64,000 bases of DNA, taken from Medicago truncatula. Taxonomy: Eukaryota; Streptophyta; Magnoliopsida; Fabales; Fabaceae. Within the stretch, counting starts at the first letter, position 1. Each line of letters starts with the position of its first letter. Location: contig NC_053045.1 of assembly GCF_003473485.1 (NCBI RefSeq), forward strand, positions 36,244,494 through 36,308,493. Direction: 5' to 3'. The notes under the pieces were generated by a model. It saw nothing but the letters and a program-made list of their open reading frames with translations, was not told where the DNA came from and did not search any database. Of this stretch, positions 14,791-26,607 are shown one piece after another. A program made the translations under genes and the position numbers.

Positions 14791-15003
14791 GTTAGACAAA
14801 ATTTCAGTAATACCGTTTTTGCACTAAATTTAATTTGATTCATCATCAAAGGAAACATGCTCTCATTCATTTTCTAACTAAAAAAATAATCACAATACTA
14901 TAAGTAATTTAATCACACAGCTGTCAACTGTCAAGTAACTAACTTTGACAGCTGTCACAAAACCTCTAACAGAAACGGTTATGAGTAAGTTACTACTCAC
15001 TTA

Positions 15004-15035
15004 TTTATATATAGATGCTTTACATACATTCCCGC
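15004..15035 (+). promoter_or_regulatory. promoter of UNG copy 2 with weakened E2F site
   Basis: A TATA-like stretch (about 15004-15013) is followed by ATTCCCGC at 15028-15035. This is the position of the E2F-like site in copies 1 and 4, with the first base changed. Confidence 0.5.
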
Positions 15036-15098
15036 TACACATACATTCTCACTCACCATTTCAAATCAAGCTTTGTTTTGTGAATAACAGTAAAGAAA

Positions 15099-17403
15099 AT
15101 GGCTTCTTCATCTTCCAAACCTGATCATGCTTCCAAGGACATGAAAACCGATGGCTCCTCCACCCTCTCTGCTGCAAAAAAATCGAAGAGAAACCGCAAA
15201 ATCTGCCTCAAAAGGCTTCCTAAACACAATGACAGTATGTATGATATTGATACTTACTTAGCTATAATATAACAGGTTCTCTTGTTTCTAATCATATTTT
15301 CTTTATCAGAATCTATGGTTACGGGTCGCATTAAACTACCTGATATGCTTGTGGAACAATCTTGGTTGGAAGCTTTACCTGATGAATTTCAGAAATCGTA
15401 CGCCCTGGCTCTTTGCATGTTCGTTGGAAATGAGTATTTTGCTTTCAAAGATTCTGTATATCCTCCTCCGCATTTGATTTTCGATGCTTTTAACACTACT
15501 CCTTTTCATTCTGTTAAGGCTGTGATCCTTGGCCAGGTTTGTGGATTTCTGTTTGAATTTCAGTTTTCATTCTCTATCTTTTTGTTCACTGATTTTGATT
15601 TTGGTTCTTTTAGGAACCTTATTCTGGACCTGGTCAAGCAATGGGGCTATCATTCTCGGTTCCTCGAGGAGTCCAATTTCCATCCACTTTGAAGAATGTA
15701 CTTAAGGAGGTTAAGAATGATCTTGATTGTAAGGTTCTACGTCATGGCAATCTTGAAAAATGGGCTCTGCAGGTAACCATTCATTAAAGCTTCTATAGAA
15801 ATTGGTTATTTTGATATTGTGATCATTCTTTAAAGAATCTTGTCCATAACATTTCACATTTGTTTTATGCAAAAAGAGTGATTTCCTAATAAAATATACT
15901 AAAATGACGGATTTCAGATTTGTGGATTAGTCATTCGTAATTAAAGCATACAGGGTTAGTGAATACATTGTGGACCAATATGTATTTTTCTGTTATTCAC
16001 AAATTTGTGTAGATGGTTTAACATAGTATTAGTAGATTTTGTTTTTCAAAAACTATTCTCTGACCACAACTTTAACTTAATTTCAGGGCGTTCTCTTGCT
16101 GAATGCTGTTCTCACAGGTTAGATATTTTACATTTTTGTGAACTTTTAATCAATAGTATTGGTGACTTAAAGTCATAAACTATTTGTGCATGATGATCTA
16201 GTATGAAAATTACCCTTACTATGTTTGGTGTATTATGTTTGTATACTAGTATTTTGTAACTAGCTTTCAATTCAGGTAGGATAAATGAAAATAATGCAAA
16301 TGCACATGCAAACATAGGCTGGGAACAATTTACGGATGCTGTTATCAAAACGATCTCAGAGAAGAAGGAAGGACTTGTGTTTCTGCTGTGGGGAGAGTAT
16401 GCTCAGGAGAAAATTCGGTACTGCCATTAGTTGATTCTATAAATTTGGCGTAATTGTTTATTTTAGCGGAATGGGCGACAAGCAAGTTATTCTTCTCACT
16501 TTGGGTGTCTTATATTCAGCTTAATTGATCAAACCAAGCATCATATTCTGAAAGCTGAACATCCTTCTGGAGCTACTGTGAAAGGAGGTTTCTTCGGCTG
16601 CAAGTAAGTTAGTTTTTGCATTATTTTTATTGTGTTAATATAACAGTGTTGTAAAGTATGTTTGAACTTTCTGCTTAATGTATATATAAAATAGGCATTC
16701 ACGACGAGGCTTAAGTTTGTCTGAAATATAAGGGCACATGAGACAGTTGTTATGAAGAAATAGTAAATTAGAAAAAATGTGCGCAGCAAAGTGATATATA
16801 TGAACCTTCTTTGTGCATATACAGTTGTTTGATATAATTTATCTTCCATTTCTGCATTTATCAAAGCTTTTTTTTGTCCCAAGATAATTCTTGTTGGAGC
16901 CTGAAAGGTTCAAAATCTAGAAATTGAGGAAGTGAAAATAACTAGTTCATGTGATATGGTTTTGTCAAAAAAAAAAGTTCCTGTGATATGAAAAATGAGA
17001 GAAGAAAAAGGAAATTGTGATATAATCTGTACAACATTCAAAATTTACATTTTGCTTATATTCTGTTTCAAAGAATACCAAAAGCAAAGACGGTGGTAGC
17101 CTCGCCCTTTGGTCAGAGATGTCATTGCATCTCTTTATCACTAATACTGTTCCACTAGTATATTGAATTCTAATATCTTGCTTAGCTTTATTAAGGACTC
17201 TTGAAGCAAGTTGAAACTTAGATCTTATACATTATAAGATCTAAATGTATATTCACCTGATCAGTTTTAATTTTATCAATCTAAGCAGTTTTTCATTCTT
17301 ACTTTTTGTTGTGTTTGTTTGATTTTCTCTGAACAGGCACTTCTCTAAAACTAACCAATATCTGGAGCAAAATGGGATTGGTCCCATAGATTGGAAATTT
17401 TAA
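15099..17403 (+). CDS. UNG copy 2: intact uracil-DNA glycosylase paralogue with altered catalytic motif
   Basis: Seven exons (15099-15234, 15310-15536, 15614-15772, 16087-16117, 16276-16417, 16520-16603, 17337-17403) join in frame to 281 residues of family-1 UDG. Exon phases equal those of the canonical copy at 33.9 kb. Motif A, normally GQDPYHGP, reads GQ-EPYS-GP: the water-activating Asp is Glu122 and the His is Ser125, while Tyr124 and the uracil-stacking Phe135 remain. GVLLLN (Asn180, uracil recognition) and the HPS histidine (His246) are kept, but LS after HPSG has become AT. The family removes uracil from DNA at the start of base-excision repair. From family knowledge, loss of the Asp should strongly reduce catalysis, so a binding, regulatory or decaying role is possible. 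There is no stop or frameshift; expression is unknown. Confidence 0.85.
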
Positions 17404-17859
17404 TTTTCATGTAGAGTTCAAGTGCTTTTTTGAGCATGTTTTCCTTGATGTATAAATGGTTCTGTCGATAGTTTTGCCCTGAAGTGTGTTCTTATTTCTA
17501 AATTTCACAATAGCGACCAATACTATATACTAGTAGCAATTTGGCATAACATTGTTCTCGGATTCTGAATTGATTTCGTCTATTATCCATGCGTTGTCTT
17601 CTTAATATCAACAAACATTTTACTTTTGGTGGAGATTATGAAATGGTATTATGAATGTGTTGTCTTCAACAAACTGTATATTGGATATATTGCCATGTCG
17701 TCTCTTAAACAATCAACATAGTTTTTAAAACATAACAACGTACAATAAGAAAAGGGATCCATTGACTCTAGGAATAATTCTCGAGTTACTCCAAATCCCT
17801 ACAACCAGTTTTGTTTTAATCTAATGGTCTTCATTAGTTACAAATTAATCTAACTAGTT

Positions 17860-18136
17860 GTTTGGATCAAAATCTCCCTGTTCCTTGGCGCCTAAGAAAT
17901 AGGTGGATGAATTGCAAGACTACTCTAAGAAGTATTGAGTGGGTGGTACCCATATACATAGAGAAGGAAATGTTGTTGTAGATGCTTTAGCTAATAATGG
18001 CCAAAGCTTAATGATATTAGCTAATAATGTTGTTGGAGAAACACAAGAAGAAAATGTTGTTGGAGATGATTCTACAGATTCACCACTCACTAAAATGCGG
18101 GGTGCACGACAAAACTCTTCAAGCCACATTAATTAG
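17860..18136 (+). pseudogene. RNase H-like retroelement fragment
   Basis: The translation around 17862-17930 gives NQNLPVPWRLRNRWMNC and then, in another frame, HIHREGNVVVDALANNGQSL. These are consecutive pieces of the C-terminal RNase H-like (RVT_3) domain of plant non-LTR retrotransposons. A frameshift separates them. It is a dead fragment next to the 3' end of the pectinesterase gene. Confidence 0.65.
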
Positions 18137-19610
18137 ACTTTTGGAGGAGGAAGGAGCCATTTAGATCCTTGAATCATTCCAAGCGTAATGAAAGGTTTAA
18201 CCTCTGCTGCACTTAGTTGTTTTCCGACAGTTGCACGTCCTTTGGGATCTGACTTTGGTCCTGTGTTCTGATATTCTCCAAAGTATGAAGTTCTGTGAAT
18301 AACATAATGTATTAATGTTAAAAATATATTTAACCTAAAATGATATATATACACACTAACATATTCTAATGGATGAATATATATCATAAAAATGCAGAAC
18401 TGCAAAGTTGAATTAAGGAATTTACTTGTCAAATTCAGGGTGCATGGTGTTATCCCACCCTTTAGGATCAACAACATTACTCATAGTTGAGTAAGCAAAG
18501 ATAATTTTAGGATAAGTCATCCATGCTCTGGCTAAGAAAGTGGTAGATCCAGTTCCAGTAACATCACAATGCACAAATGAGTATAAATCAGCATCTGATA
18601 CACTTTTTCTTGCCTGTGCTACTATCACTGTTGGCCCAGCGTCACCAAGCGCTCTCAATTCACTTTTCTGCATCATCATATTTTTTTTTTGTTGTATTAA
18701 ACCAGATGCATTGCAGCAATTCTTGAATTCCGGATAATTGCTCGTAGTTGTGTTATGACTTTAAAACCATGAATACAACACATGTTAATACCATGAAAGT
18801 ATGTTGTTTACTTACAAAATATAGTGACGTCCCACTTCCAAAAATGAAATCCACAGTGCCTTGAATTAAGCAATCTTTAAAAAAATGATTATGCCTGTCA
18901 TCACAAATTGTGTCCTGGAACCCTAAAAACTTGCAATTATAAAATGCTGCTTTGTCACCAGAAATTCTCAATGCTACTGCTTGAGCACCTGCGCTCTTTC
19001 CATCTGGTCTTGGTGCAGAATTCTGTACTACCAAAAAATTAATTCAATTGACATTTTTTACTTTGGTTGATGTTATAGCAAAGATTTCGTCAAGGACAGA
19101 TTTTAGTATACAAACCGATATGAGCATGTTAGCAGCTACAAAATAATCTGATTCAACAATCAATGTAGCACTATCAACCGTGCCATATTGTTTTGCAGTT
19201 CCACCATATGTCAAATTTGGCATATTTGCTGGTGTCCCATACAATGTAACAAAAGGTTTTGTCCTTTCAATTTTGATTTTCTCGTTATAATTTCCACCAC
19301 CAATGCTCACAATTACACGTTTGGTGTTCCCGGTAGGTATGCTATTAATCGCATCAGTGATGGTTTTGAAATCACCACTACCATCTTGCATTACTTTAAT
19401 AACTTTAGCACCAGCCTCTGCAGTCACTAATGCAGGGTCAAGGGCACTTTTTCTTTGTTCTAATGGACCAACATTGCTATTAAACCATGAATCTAATTGA
19501 GTTTTTTCAGCAGGAATCGGAATTGTGTCATCTGATAATACACCTTTGACCGTAAATAATAATACTATGATAGCAATATTAATAGCATAGGTTCTTGTTT
19601 TTGAGACCAT
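18133..19610 (-). CDS. pectin methylesterase, PPME1-like, secreted
   Basis: Minus-strand exons 19116-19610, 18816-19022, 18426-18667 and 18133-18292 join in frame to 367 residues. Residues 1-26 form a signal peptide, and there is no inhibitor-like PRO domain. The catalytic beta-helix keeps GFQDT (Asp202), VDFIFG (Asp223), AGAQAVA with Gln179 and the arginine of LARAW (Arg281), where most family members have LGRPW. The enzyme demethylates cell-wall homogalacturonan, releasing methanol. Length and the RAW motif point to the PPME1 subgroup, known in Arabidopsis from pollen tubes; pollen expression here is inference. It lies on the opposite strand inside the UNG array, so it is a bystander of the UNG duplications. 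TATA-like AT-rich sequence lies beyond 19650. Confidence 0.92.
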
Positions 19611-19649
19611 TTTTTCTTGTTTTTGAAAGTTTTTATTTACTTGTGTGAA

Positions 19650-20151
19650 TATGTGTAATTGGTGCTGGAATTTATATGATATTTCTGAGACTTAATTTGG
19701 AGAGTATTCAATTTGATTCAACCATTTTTGTGTGAAGAGAGCTAAAATTAAACATGGGGTTTATAGGTCATTGATTTCAAGTTCATAGAGTATATTTTAG
19801 TTTATTATTAAGTACGTAGTTAAGGATTGTGGTTTCTTTGTCACACAAAAAATAGATTGTGGTTGCTAACCATACAAAATGTCTAAATTGTAGAGTTTGG
19901 GAGAGTGATTCTAGGCCTTGAATCTTAAGAGAAAATTTAGCGTAAGTTTTTTTTATTTTTTTGAATCGAATCTAAGTTAAGAACACATCTTATAAAATAA
20001 AATAAAAATGCGCTAGATCCTATATGGTTTTAAATTGTACCAAATACATCACAATTTTTTTTTTTGAACAAATATACATCCACAGTTTTTAACATTATTA
20101 TTATTTTTTGTTTCAAAAGAAAAAACATTATTATTATTTTTAGTAAAAAAA

Positions 20152-20203
<52 letters not shown>

Positions 20204-20494
20204 CCAAAGTATTATACTGAAATATATCATAAATATTTTTTGTAAATTTGAATTCAAATAAAAAAATTGAAAAAAAAAATAGCAATATAAAGGTTTATTT
20301 CTAAGCACGATCATACTTATAATATAGAATAAATTTAGATATAGTACTAACAGAAATATCACCTTAAAAAAAATAAACAAATATTAAAACTAGGGTTGTT
20401 TGTCGTGCGTCTTGGATTGGTTTTGAGACAAAAATTCATCCAATGCAAAGATAATTTTTTTTTTTTTTTTTTTTTATGAATGAATTTTGTTTAG
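19650..20494. other. pectinesterase upstream region with an (ATT)n microsatellite
   Basis: A run of about 17 ATT units occupies roughly 20152-20203. The polyasparagine and polyleucine open frames there are translations of this repeat, not genes. A long poly-T lies near 20456-20475. No other feature is recognised. Confidence 0.7.
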
Positions 20495-20825
20495 TAGTCA
20501 CAATAGTTCTTCAGTGAAACAAAATTCCAAAATAGTCTCTGATTATGCACTTCATTAGTCAAAGTAGTCGTTAAAATAATTCTTCAATGTTGACAATAAC
20601 TCTTTTCTTATAGGGACATATATGGCAGTAAACAGGTATTTATAGAGACTTATATGAAAGTAAGTAATTATATTGAGGACTGATATGACAGTATTAACGA
20701 AAGATTTTAACGTCAAAGACTATTTTAACTAACAAAGTATACAATCAAAACTATTTTGGAATTTTGATAGATTGAAGTACTACTATAACAACTTGTTAAG
20801 ATTCAAGGACGAAAATGACTATTTT
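20495..20825. mobile_element. foldback MITE of the 'reacting to agtcct / aaaattccaaaatagt' kind
   Basis: The left arm includes aaaattccaaaatagtct and the right arm its inverted match actattttggaattttg at about 20750. The outer parts also pair loosely. The interior has no coding capacity. Such long-armed elements are common in legume genomes; class unassigned. Confidence 0.5.
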
Positions 20826-23201
20826 CCTCGTATATAATAGAAATAAATTAGGTGAAGAGTAAATATATTGTTTTTAGGGTACACCTTTGTAAAAGTTTGA
20901 ATGTATAAAATGCTGAACGAAAATGGATTTTGTACAAGTGTTTGAAGTTTTGATTATTACAAAGTATGAAAGAACAATTAAATATGCTAACATGTGTTAC
21001 ATTTTCAGCCCATAAATTTACTTCTTTTGTCACTTCAACAACCTTTGAAACCATATCAAGTACAAAAATCAGTTATGGAAATATGTTTCATCAATTATTT
21101 TCATAGAAGTTGATACTTGATGCTCTAAAATTATTTAGGTGAATAGTCGTATGCTAAAGGATTAAAATTTATTTCTCTTTAGTACTATAAAAATTTGAAG
21201 AGGCATTTGAATAAAAAAGGTACATCACATGCATAGAATTTATTTGATATCAATTTAGAATACGTATTTACCTAAGTCATGAAGCTAGACTATCAAAATA
21301 TAAACCAATTCATACCTCCAAATATGCTACAGCTTTCAATTCAAATAAATTAAAAAACAACATAACTATTAACCTTCTTTGTGCTGAAACAAACAATAAG
21401 TATTTTTTTATTAAAAGGAGGAATAAATGATGTTAATGGTTATGATGTTAACAGTTGCAAACACATCCATGAATAGCACAAAGGTTAATTACTTATTTAT
21501 TAGTGAAGACCAACACAGGTTATTTATGCTTCAAATGTAAAGTAAAATAACACGTGCTCTGACTTAGCTACTAACTCCACTCAAAAAAAGATATATGCAA
21601 ACTGGCTGCACGTATTGAAGATGAAGTTGCGCGCAAGAAATGTTCAATGAAAATGGTGCAGATTTGATATCTGGTGTCTGATTGATTCGAATTATACATT
21701 TTCGGAAAGAGAATTTGCTCACAAGCATATCTCAAGGTTTCTCCATGATGTAGGGTGAATTTAGTCATTCCAAGTTATAAAACCATATTTTTATTTTTTC
21801 AGCACAACTTATTATTTTTTTGTTTTTGTTTAAGTTTGTTATTTTCGGTCCATTAGGATTTGTTATTTCCCTAGTATTTAAACTAAACATTCGTAGCCTA
21901 AGAGACTGGCTTTCATTCAAAATAAAATTATAAGGAATTTTTCTCAATTCTGGTGGATTCCGGAAAATCCTTTTGACAAGTTTGTTGCTTGCAACTTATC
22001 TGTTTATCTTTTAAATTTAGCGTTTGTTAATTCTTGCTTCCGTTCTGCGTCAAATCTTTAGGATATATGGCATGGACTTATACCATAAAAGAGAGATGAA
22101 GGAAGAAGAGTGGAGAACTGACTTTAGAGAGATTTTAGGTTTAATTTAAACCAATATTTTATTTTAATTTTTTTTTGAAAGATATTTTAATTTTTAGAAC
22201 ATAAAAAGATTGAGTTTATTTTTAATTTTGGAAATTTTTTATTTGGAGAGAGACTACATAGACAAATTTTGCTTTTATTTTTGTGGCTCTCTAATTTTTA
22301 TTTTTTTTGGTAGTGAGTGGCTCTCTAATGATTGTTAGATGGATTAAATTTAGTGCCCTTTTTCGTATGATTCTTAACTAAGGAAATTTTTTATTTGGAG
22401 AGAGATTATAGGGACAAATTTTACTTTTCTTTTTGTGGCTCTCTAAAGATTGTTAGAAGGATAAAATTTAGTGCACTTTTTTCATATGATTTTTAACTAA
22501 AAATACACATTTTATGTACATAACATGCTTTGAACCATATAAAAAGGAAATGCACGTATTTTCCTTGTTAGAATCTCAATTTTTCAGTATATTGTTATAT
22601 TTGAATAAATAAATTATATATTTTTTATATGAAGAAATAAATTATTTTTCAGATTATCACATAAAAAAATTATTATTCATGTTTATTTTGGTTGTGTTCC
22701 CAATCACGACTTATTTGTAATCATAAAAACTTATAATTTCTGTCTAACGTGCACAACTAAAATAGTCCTGCATCATACACACTCTTAATTTTTATTTTTA
22801 TCAACAAAAGAGTGAGCAATAATAACTAATATGAAACCTGCAAAGCAAACTAATAAACCAACCATTACAGAGGTATGTCATTAAGGATTTATCTGTCTCA
22901 TAAGTTGTTGGAAGAGGAAGCGGTTTTGTTGTGCGTATCTATTTTCCTCTACTGGAATTGGGTTACTTATATATATCATACACGTGAAAAATTTAGCTTT
23001 TGAATGAGTGACTCAGAGCATAAATATAGTGAGCACTTGCATAAAACCGTTTTTCTGGTGAGAAAAATGAGGCAAAGCTTGACTAACCGATTCAAGGGCT
23101 TCTTCAAGCTTTTGCGTACAAGATTCATTTTTGGATATAGCCCTAATTTTTTTCATTAACTTCTGAAATAAATAAACTAACATCTAAAATTACAACAGAA
23201 A
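20826..23201. other. AT-rich spacer with one direct repeat
   Basis: At 22229-22501 a unit beginning ggaaattttttatttggaga occurs twice in direct order (second copy from about 22381), the first copy carrying a small insertion. Elsewhere I see no genes. The region just upstream of UNG copy 3 does not resemble the promoters of the other copies. Confidence 0.5.
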
Positions 23202-25043
23202 ATGGCTTCTTCATACTCCGAGGGCTTGAAAACCTATGGCTCCTCCGCCCTCTCTGCCGAAGAAAAATACAATCAGAACCTCACATTGTCCAAGAGAAAC
23301 CGCAGAATCTGCCTCGAAAGGCTTCCTAAACACAATGACAGTATGTATGATATTGATACTTTACTTAGCTATAATATAATAGCTTCTTTCGTTTCTAATC
23401 ATATTTTCTTTATCAGAATCTATGGCTACAGGTCGCATTAAACTACCGGATATGCTTGTAGAGCAATCTTGGTTGGAAGCATTACCTGGTGAATTTCAGA
23501 AACCTTACGCCCCGGCTCTTTGCATGTTCGTCCAAAATGAGATTTTCGCTTTCAAAGATTCCGTATATCCTCCTTCGCATTTGATTTTCAATGCTCTTAA
23601 TACTACTCCTTTTCATTCCGTTAAGGCTGTGATTCTTGGCCAGGTTTGTGGATTTCAATTTGAATTTGAGTTTATCTCTTTCTTTTACTTTACAGATTCT
23701 GATTTTGGTTATTTTAGGAACCTTATGATGGACCTGGTCAAGCAATGGGGCTTTCATATTCGGTTCCGGAGGGAGTTAAAGTTCCATCCATTTTGAAGAA
23801 TGTATTTAAGGAGCTTAAGAAAGATATTGGTTGTTCCATTCCATCTCACGGCAATCTTGAAAAATGGGCTTTGCAGGTAACCATTGATTATTTTGATTCT
23901 ATAGAATTGTTGGAAATTGGTTATTTTAATCTTGTCCAAACATTTCATTCTTACAAATATTTATTTTCTGCAAAAAGTGTGATTTCCTTGAATGGCCTCT
24001 CAATTTTCTGTAAAACATACAGATTTGTGGACTAGTTTACATTGCACAATTAAAGCATACATTGTGGACATGTTCTTACAAAATAACAATAAAAATAATT
24101 GTGACCAAATATATATTTTCAGCTTGTAGATAACATATTTTTCAATGATAAAGACAAGAATTTATGTCAATAACTAAAATTCAAAGATTTAAGTGACAAT
24201 TAATTTTATTGAACGCAGAGGGGGTTTCCTTTTCTTCTATTCACTCATTTGTGCAGATGTTTTAACATGGTATTAAAACATGACTTTAATTCGTAAATTT
24301 TGTTTTTCAAAAACTATTCTCTGATCACAGCTTTGATTAATTTCAGGGCGTTCTCTTGCTGAATGCTGTTCTCACAGGTTAGATATTTTACATTTTTGTG
24401 AACTTCTAATCAAGAGTGTTGGTGACTTAAAGGTCATGATATGTTTGTACTTCGCTACGTGCATGGTGATCTAGTATGTATGACCCTCACCATGTTTGGT
24501 GTATTATGTTTGTATACTAGTATTTTGTAACTAGCTTTCAATTCAGGTAGGAAGAATGAAGATAATTTAAATTCACATGCAAATATAGGCTGGGAACAAT
24601 TCACAGATGTTGTTATCAAGACGATCTCTGAGAAGAAGGAAGGGGTCGTGTTTCTGATGTGGGGAGAGTCTGCTCAGGAGAAAATTCGGTACTGCCATTA
24701 GTTGATTTATAAATTTGGCGTAATTGTTTATTTTAGCGGAATGGGTGACAAGCAAGTTATTCTGCTTACTTTTGGTATGTCTTATATGCAGCTTAATTGA
24801 TCAAACCAAGCATCACATTCTAAAAGCTGAACATCCCTCCGTGTTGACTGTGAAAAGAGGTTTCTTTGGCTGCAAGTAAGTTCATTTTCCTTTTATATTG
24901 AATTGTGTTTATTTGATTTTCACCGATCAGTTTTCCTTTTATATTGAATTGTGTTAATTTGATTTTCTCTGAACAGGCACTTCTCTAAAACTAACCAACT
25001 TCTGGAGCAAAAGGGGTTTGATCCCATAGATTGGCAACTATAA
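23202..25043 (+). CDS. UNG copy 3: intact uracil-DNA glycosylase paralogue with altered catalytic motif
   Basis: Seven exons (23202-23340, 23417-23643, 23718-23876, 24347-24377, 24547-24688, 24792-24875, 24977-25043) join in frame to 282 residues. Motif A reads GQ-EPYD-GP instead of GQDPYHGP, so Asp becomes Glu123 and His becomes Asp126. The uracil-stacking Phe is Tyr136 (GLSYSV). Tyr125, Asn181 of GVLLLN and His247 of HPS are kept. It is closest to copy 2 in exon 1 and intron 1, and it shares Glu in motif A, so the two probably descend from one already altered ancestor. The upstream region lacks the TATA plus E2F arrangement of copies 1, 2 and 4. Role if any is unknown; canonical activity looks doubtful, yet the frame is undamaged. 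Confidence 0.85.
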
Positions 25044-25428
25044 TTTGTATGTGGAGTTCCGGTGATTTTTTGAACTTGTTTCCCTCGATGTATTGACGGT
25101 TATGTAGATTCGAAAAGGAGGAAAAGTGGTGCTTTTGTTGATAGTTTGACCTTGCAGTGTTGTTTCTTACCTTGAATATTTTGCAGTACCGACCAATACT
25201 AGTAGCAATTTGGCATAACGATGTTCTCGGATCCTGAATTTATTTCGTCTATTATCCATTTTTTATGTCTGAATTAGTGAAACCACAAATAATGATGGAC
25301 ACAAAATCTAGAATCAAAGCGTGGAGTCATTCTTTAAATATAGCAAAGAGAAACTACTGAGATCTTATACATAAGATACTCCTTAAGAATCTTTGCCTTA
25401 GCAGTAGCTGAAAAGCACAATGTAACAC

Positions 25429-25716
25429 TCACGCACGCCCACAAAATAGAAAAGTTGGAAGAGCTGAAGAAGGTTGATTGTGAGATGAAGATGAATACAA
25501 CTCTGGAGTTTGCTGCAAGTTATACAGACGTTGTTGCCCAAGTAAAGTTTCCATGTCAGGGTAGGGTTCCGACGTAAGACATGGACTTATATGAATTGTC
25601 ACGTCAGGGTGTTGACGCTGTGCATCCGAATTAATGGTCACCAGTGTATACACATCGAGAAATGAAGAGGTAGAGAGAGTGAGTGATATATATAATAAAT
25701 TTTTGATGTAATACAA
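25429..25716 (-). other. unassigned 95-codon open frame
   Basis: The minus-strand frame includes SDAQRQHPDVTIHISPCLTS and TLLGQQRLYNLQQTPELYSS, with a less biased composition than its surroundings. I recognise no family, and no neighbouring exon extends it. It may be a small gene, a terminal exon or chance. A foldback element lies just beyond its start. Confidence 0.25.
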
Positions 25717-25825
25717 AGAGAGATAGAGATAAAATGAGATAGAGATACATAACCAAATTTTTTTTACAATAAGCTTCTAGTTTATTGCTCTATTTAGTTT
25801 CATAACATTACTATTATTATTATTA

Positions 25826-26220
25826 TTTTGGCCCTCTGTCTTTTCAAAAGTTGCGATTTTGGCCTCCTAACTACTTAAAATACAAAACAGTCCCCCTATT
25901 TATTGGATCTTTGGTAGTTTTGACCCCCAAAGTCAATTTTGACTTGGTCAACGTACACGTGTATTTTTTATTTTTGTAATTAAAATAAATTATTTTATTT
26001 TATTTTTTATATTTTAATTATTTAAAAAAGTATATTTTTTAATAAAAAAGAAAAAAATATTTTTTATTTTAAATTGCCACATCAGCGAAGACCAAGTCAA
26101 AATTGACCTTGGGGGCCAAAACTGTCAAATATCCAATACATAGGGGGCTATTTTGTATTTTAATTAGTTAGAGGACCAAAATCGCAACTTTTGGAAAGAT
26201 AGGGGGCTAAAAGTGCAATT
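25826..26220. mobile_element. long foldback element with gccccct-type arms
   Basis: Arms of about 150 bases are inverted copies: the left carries aaaagttgcgattttggcc and caattttgacttggtc, and the right the complements gaccaagtcaaaattg and accaaaatcgcaacttt. The centre is pure AT. There is no coding capacity. It sits next to a second, unrelated foldback. Confidence 0.75.
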
Positions 26221-26310
26221 AAACCTTAATTTTTCTATTTCTTTCAATCTAATTATCCTTGTATAATCATAAGAGTTTGCAAGTGCACATTATTCCTTCT
26301 ATTGAGACTA

Positions 26311-26598
26311 GGGTTAATGGTGTTTTACCCCCTGTAATATAGGTCATTTTTTGTTTTCCCCCTGTAAAATATTTTTTTTGATTTACCCCCTGTAAAAAAA
26401 TTTTTTTTTGGAATACCCCCTAATAGGTCATAAAAAAACGAAAAAATTCTGCAAAAAAAAAAAAATAAAGTCGTTTTTTTATGACCTATTAGGGGGTATT
26501 CCAAAAAAAATAATTACAGGGGGTAAATCAAAAAAAATATTTTACAGGGGGAAAATAAAAAATGACCTATATTACAAGGGGTAAAGCACCGTTAACCC
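26311..26598. mobile_element. near-perfect palindromic MITE with 9-bp target duplication
   Basis: The element starts gggttaatggtg and ends caccgttaaccc; almost its whole length is a palindrome (accccctgtaat, ggaataccccctaataggtc and complements). It is flanked on both sides by TTGAGACTA (26302-26310 and 26599-26607), a 9-bp target duplication as made by Mutator-superfamily transposases. It has no coding capacity. Confidence 0.85.
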
Positions 26599-26607
26599 TT
26601 GAGACTA

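Noticed and set aside
16541-16882. 113-codon minus-strand frame in UNG copy 2
   Set aside because: It overlaps exon 6 and intron 6 of UNG copy 2 and shows only AT-rich low-complexity sequence.
20030-20380. Open frame with a run of 16 asparagines (and its complement with leucines)
   Set aside because: It is the translation of the ATT microsatellite at 20152-20203, with AT-only flanks and no start context or homology.
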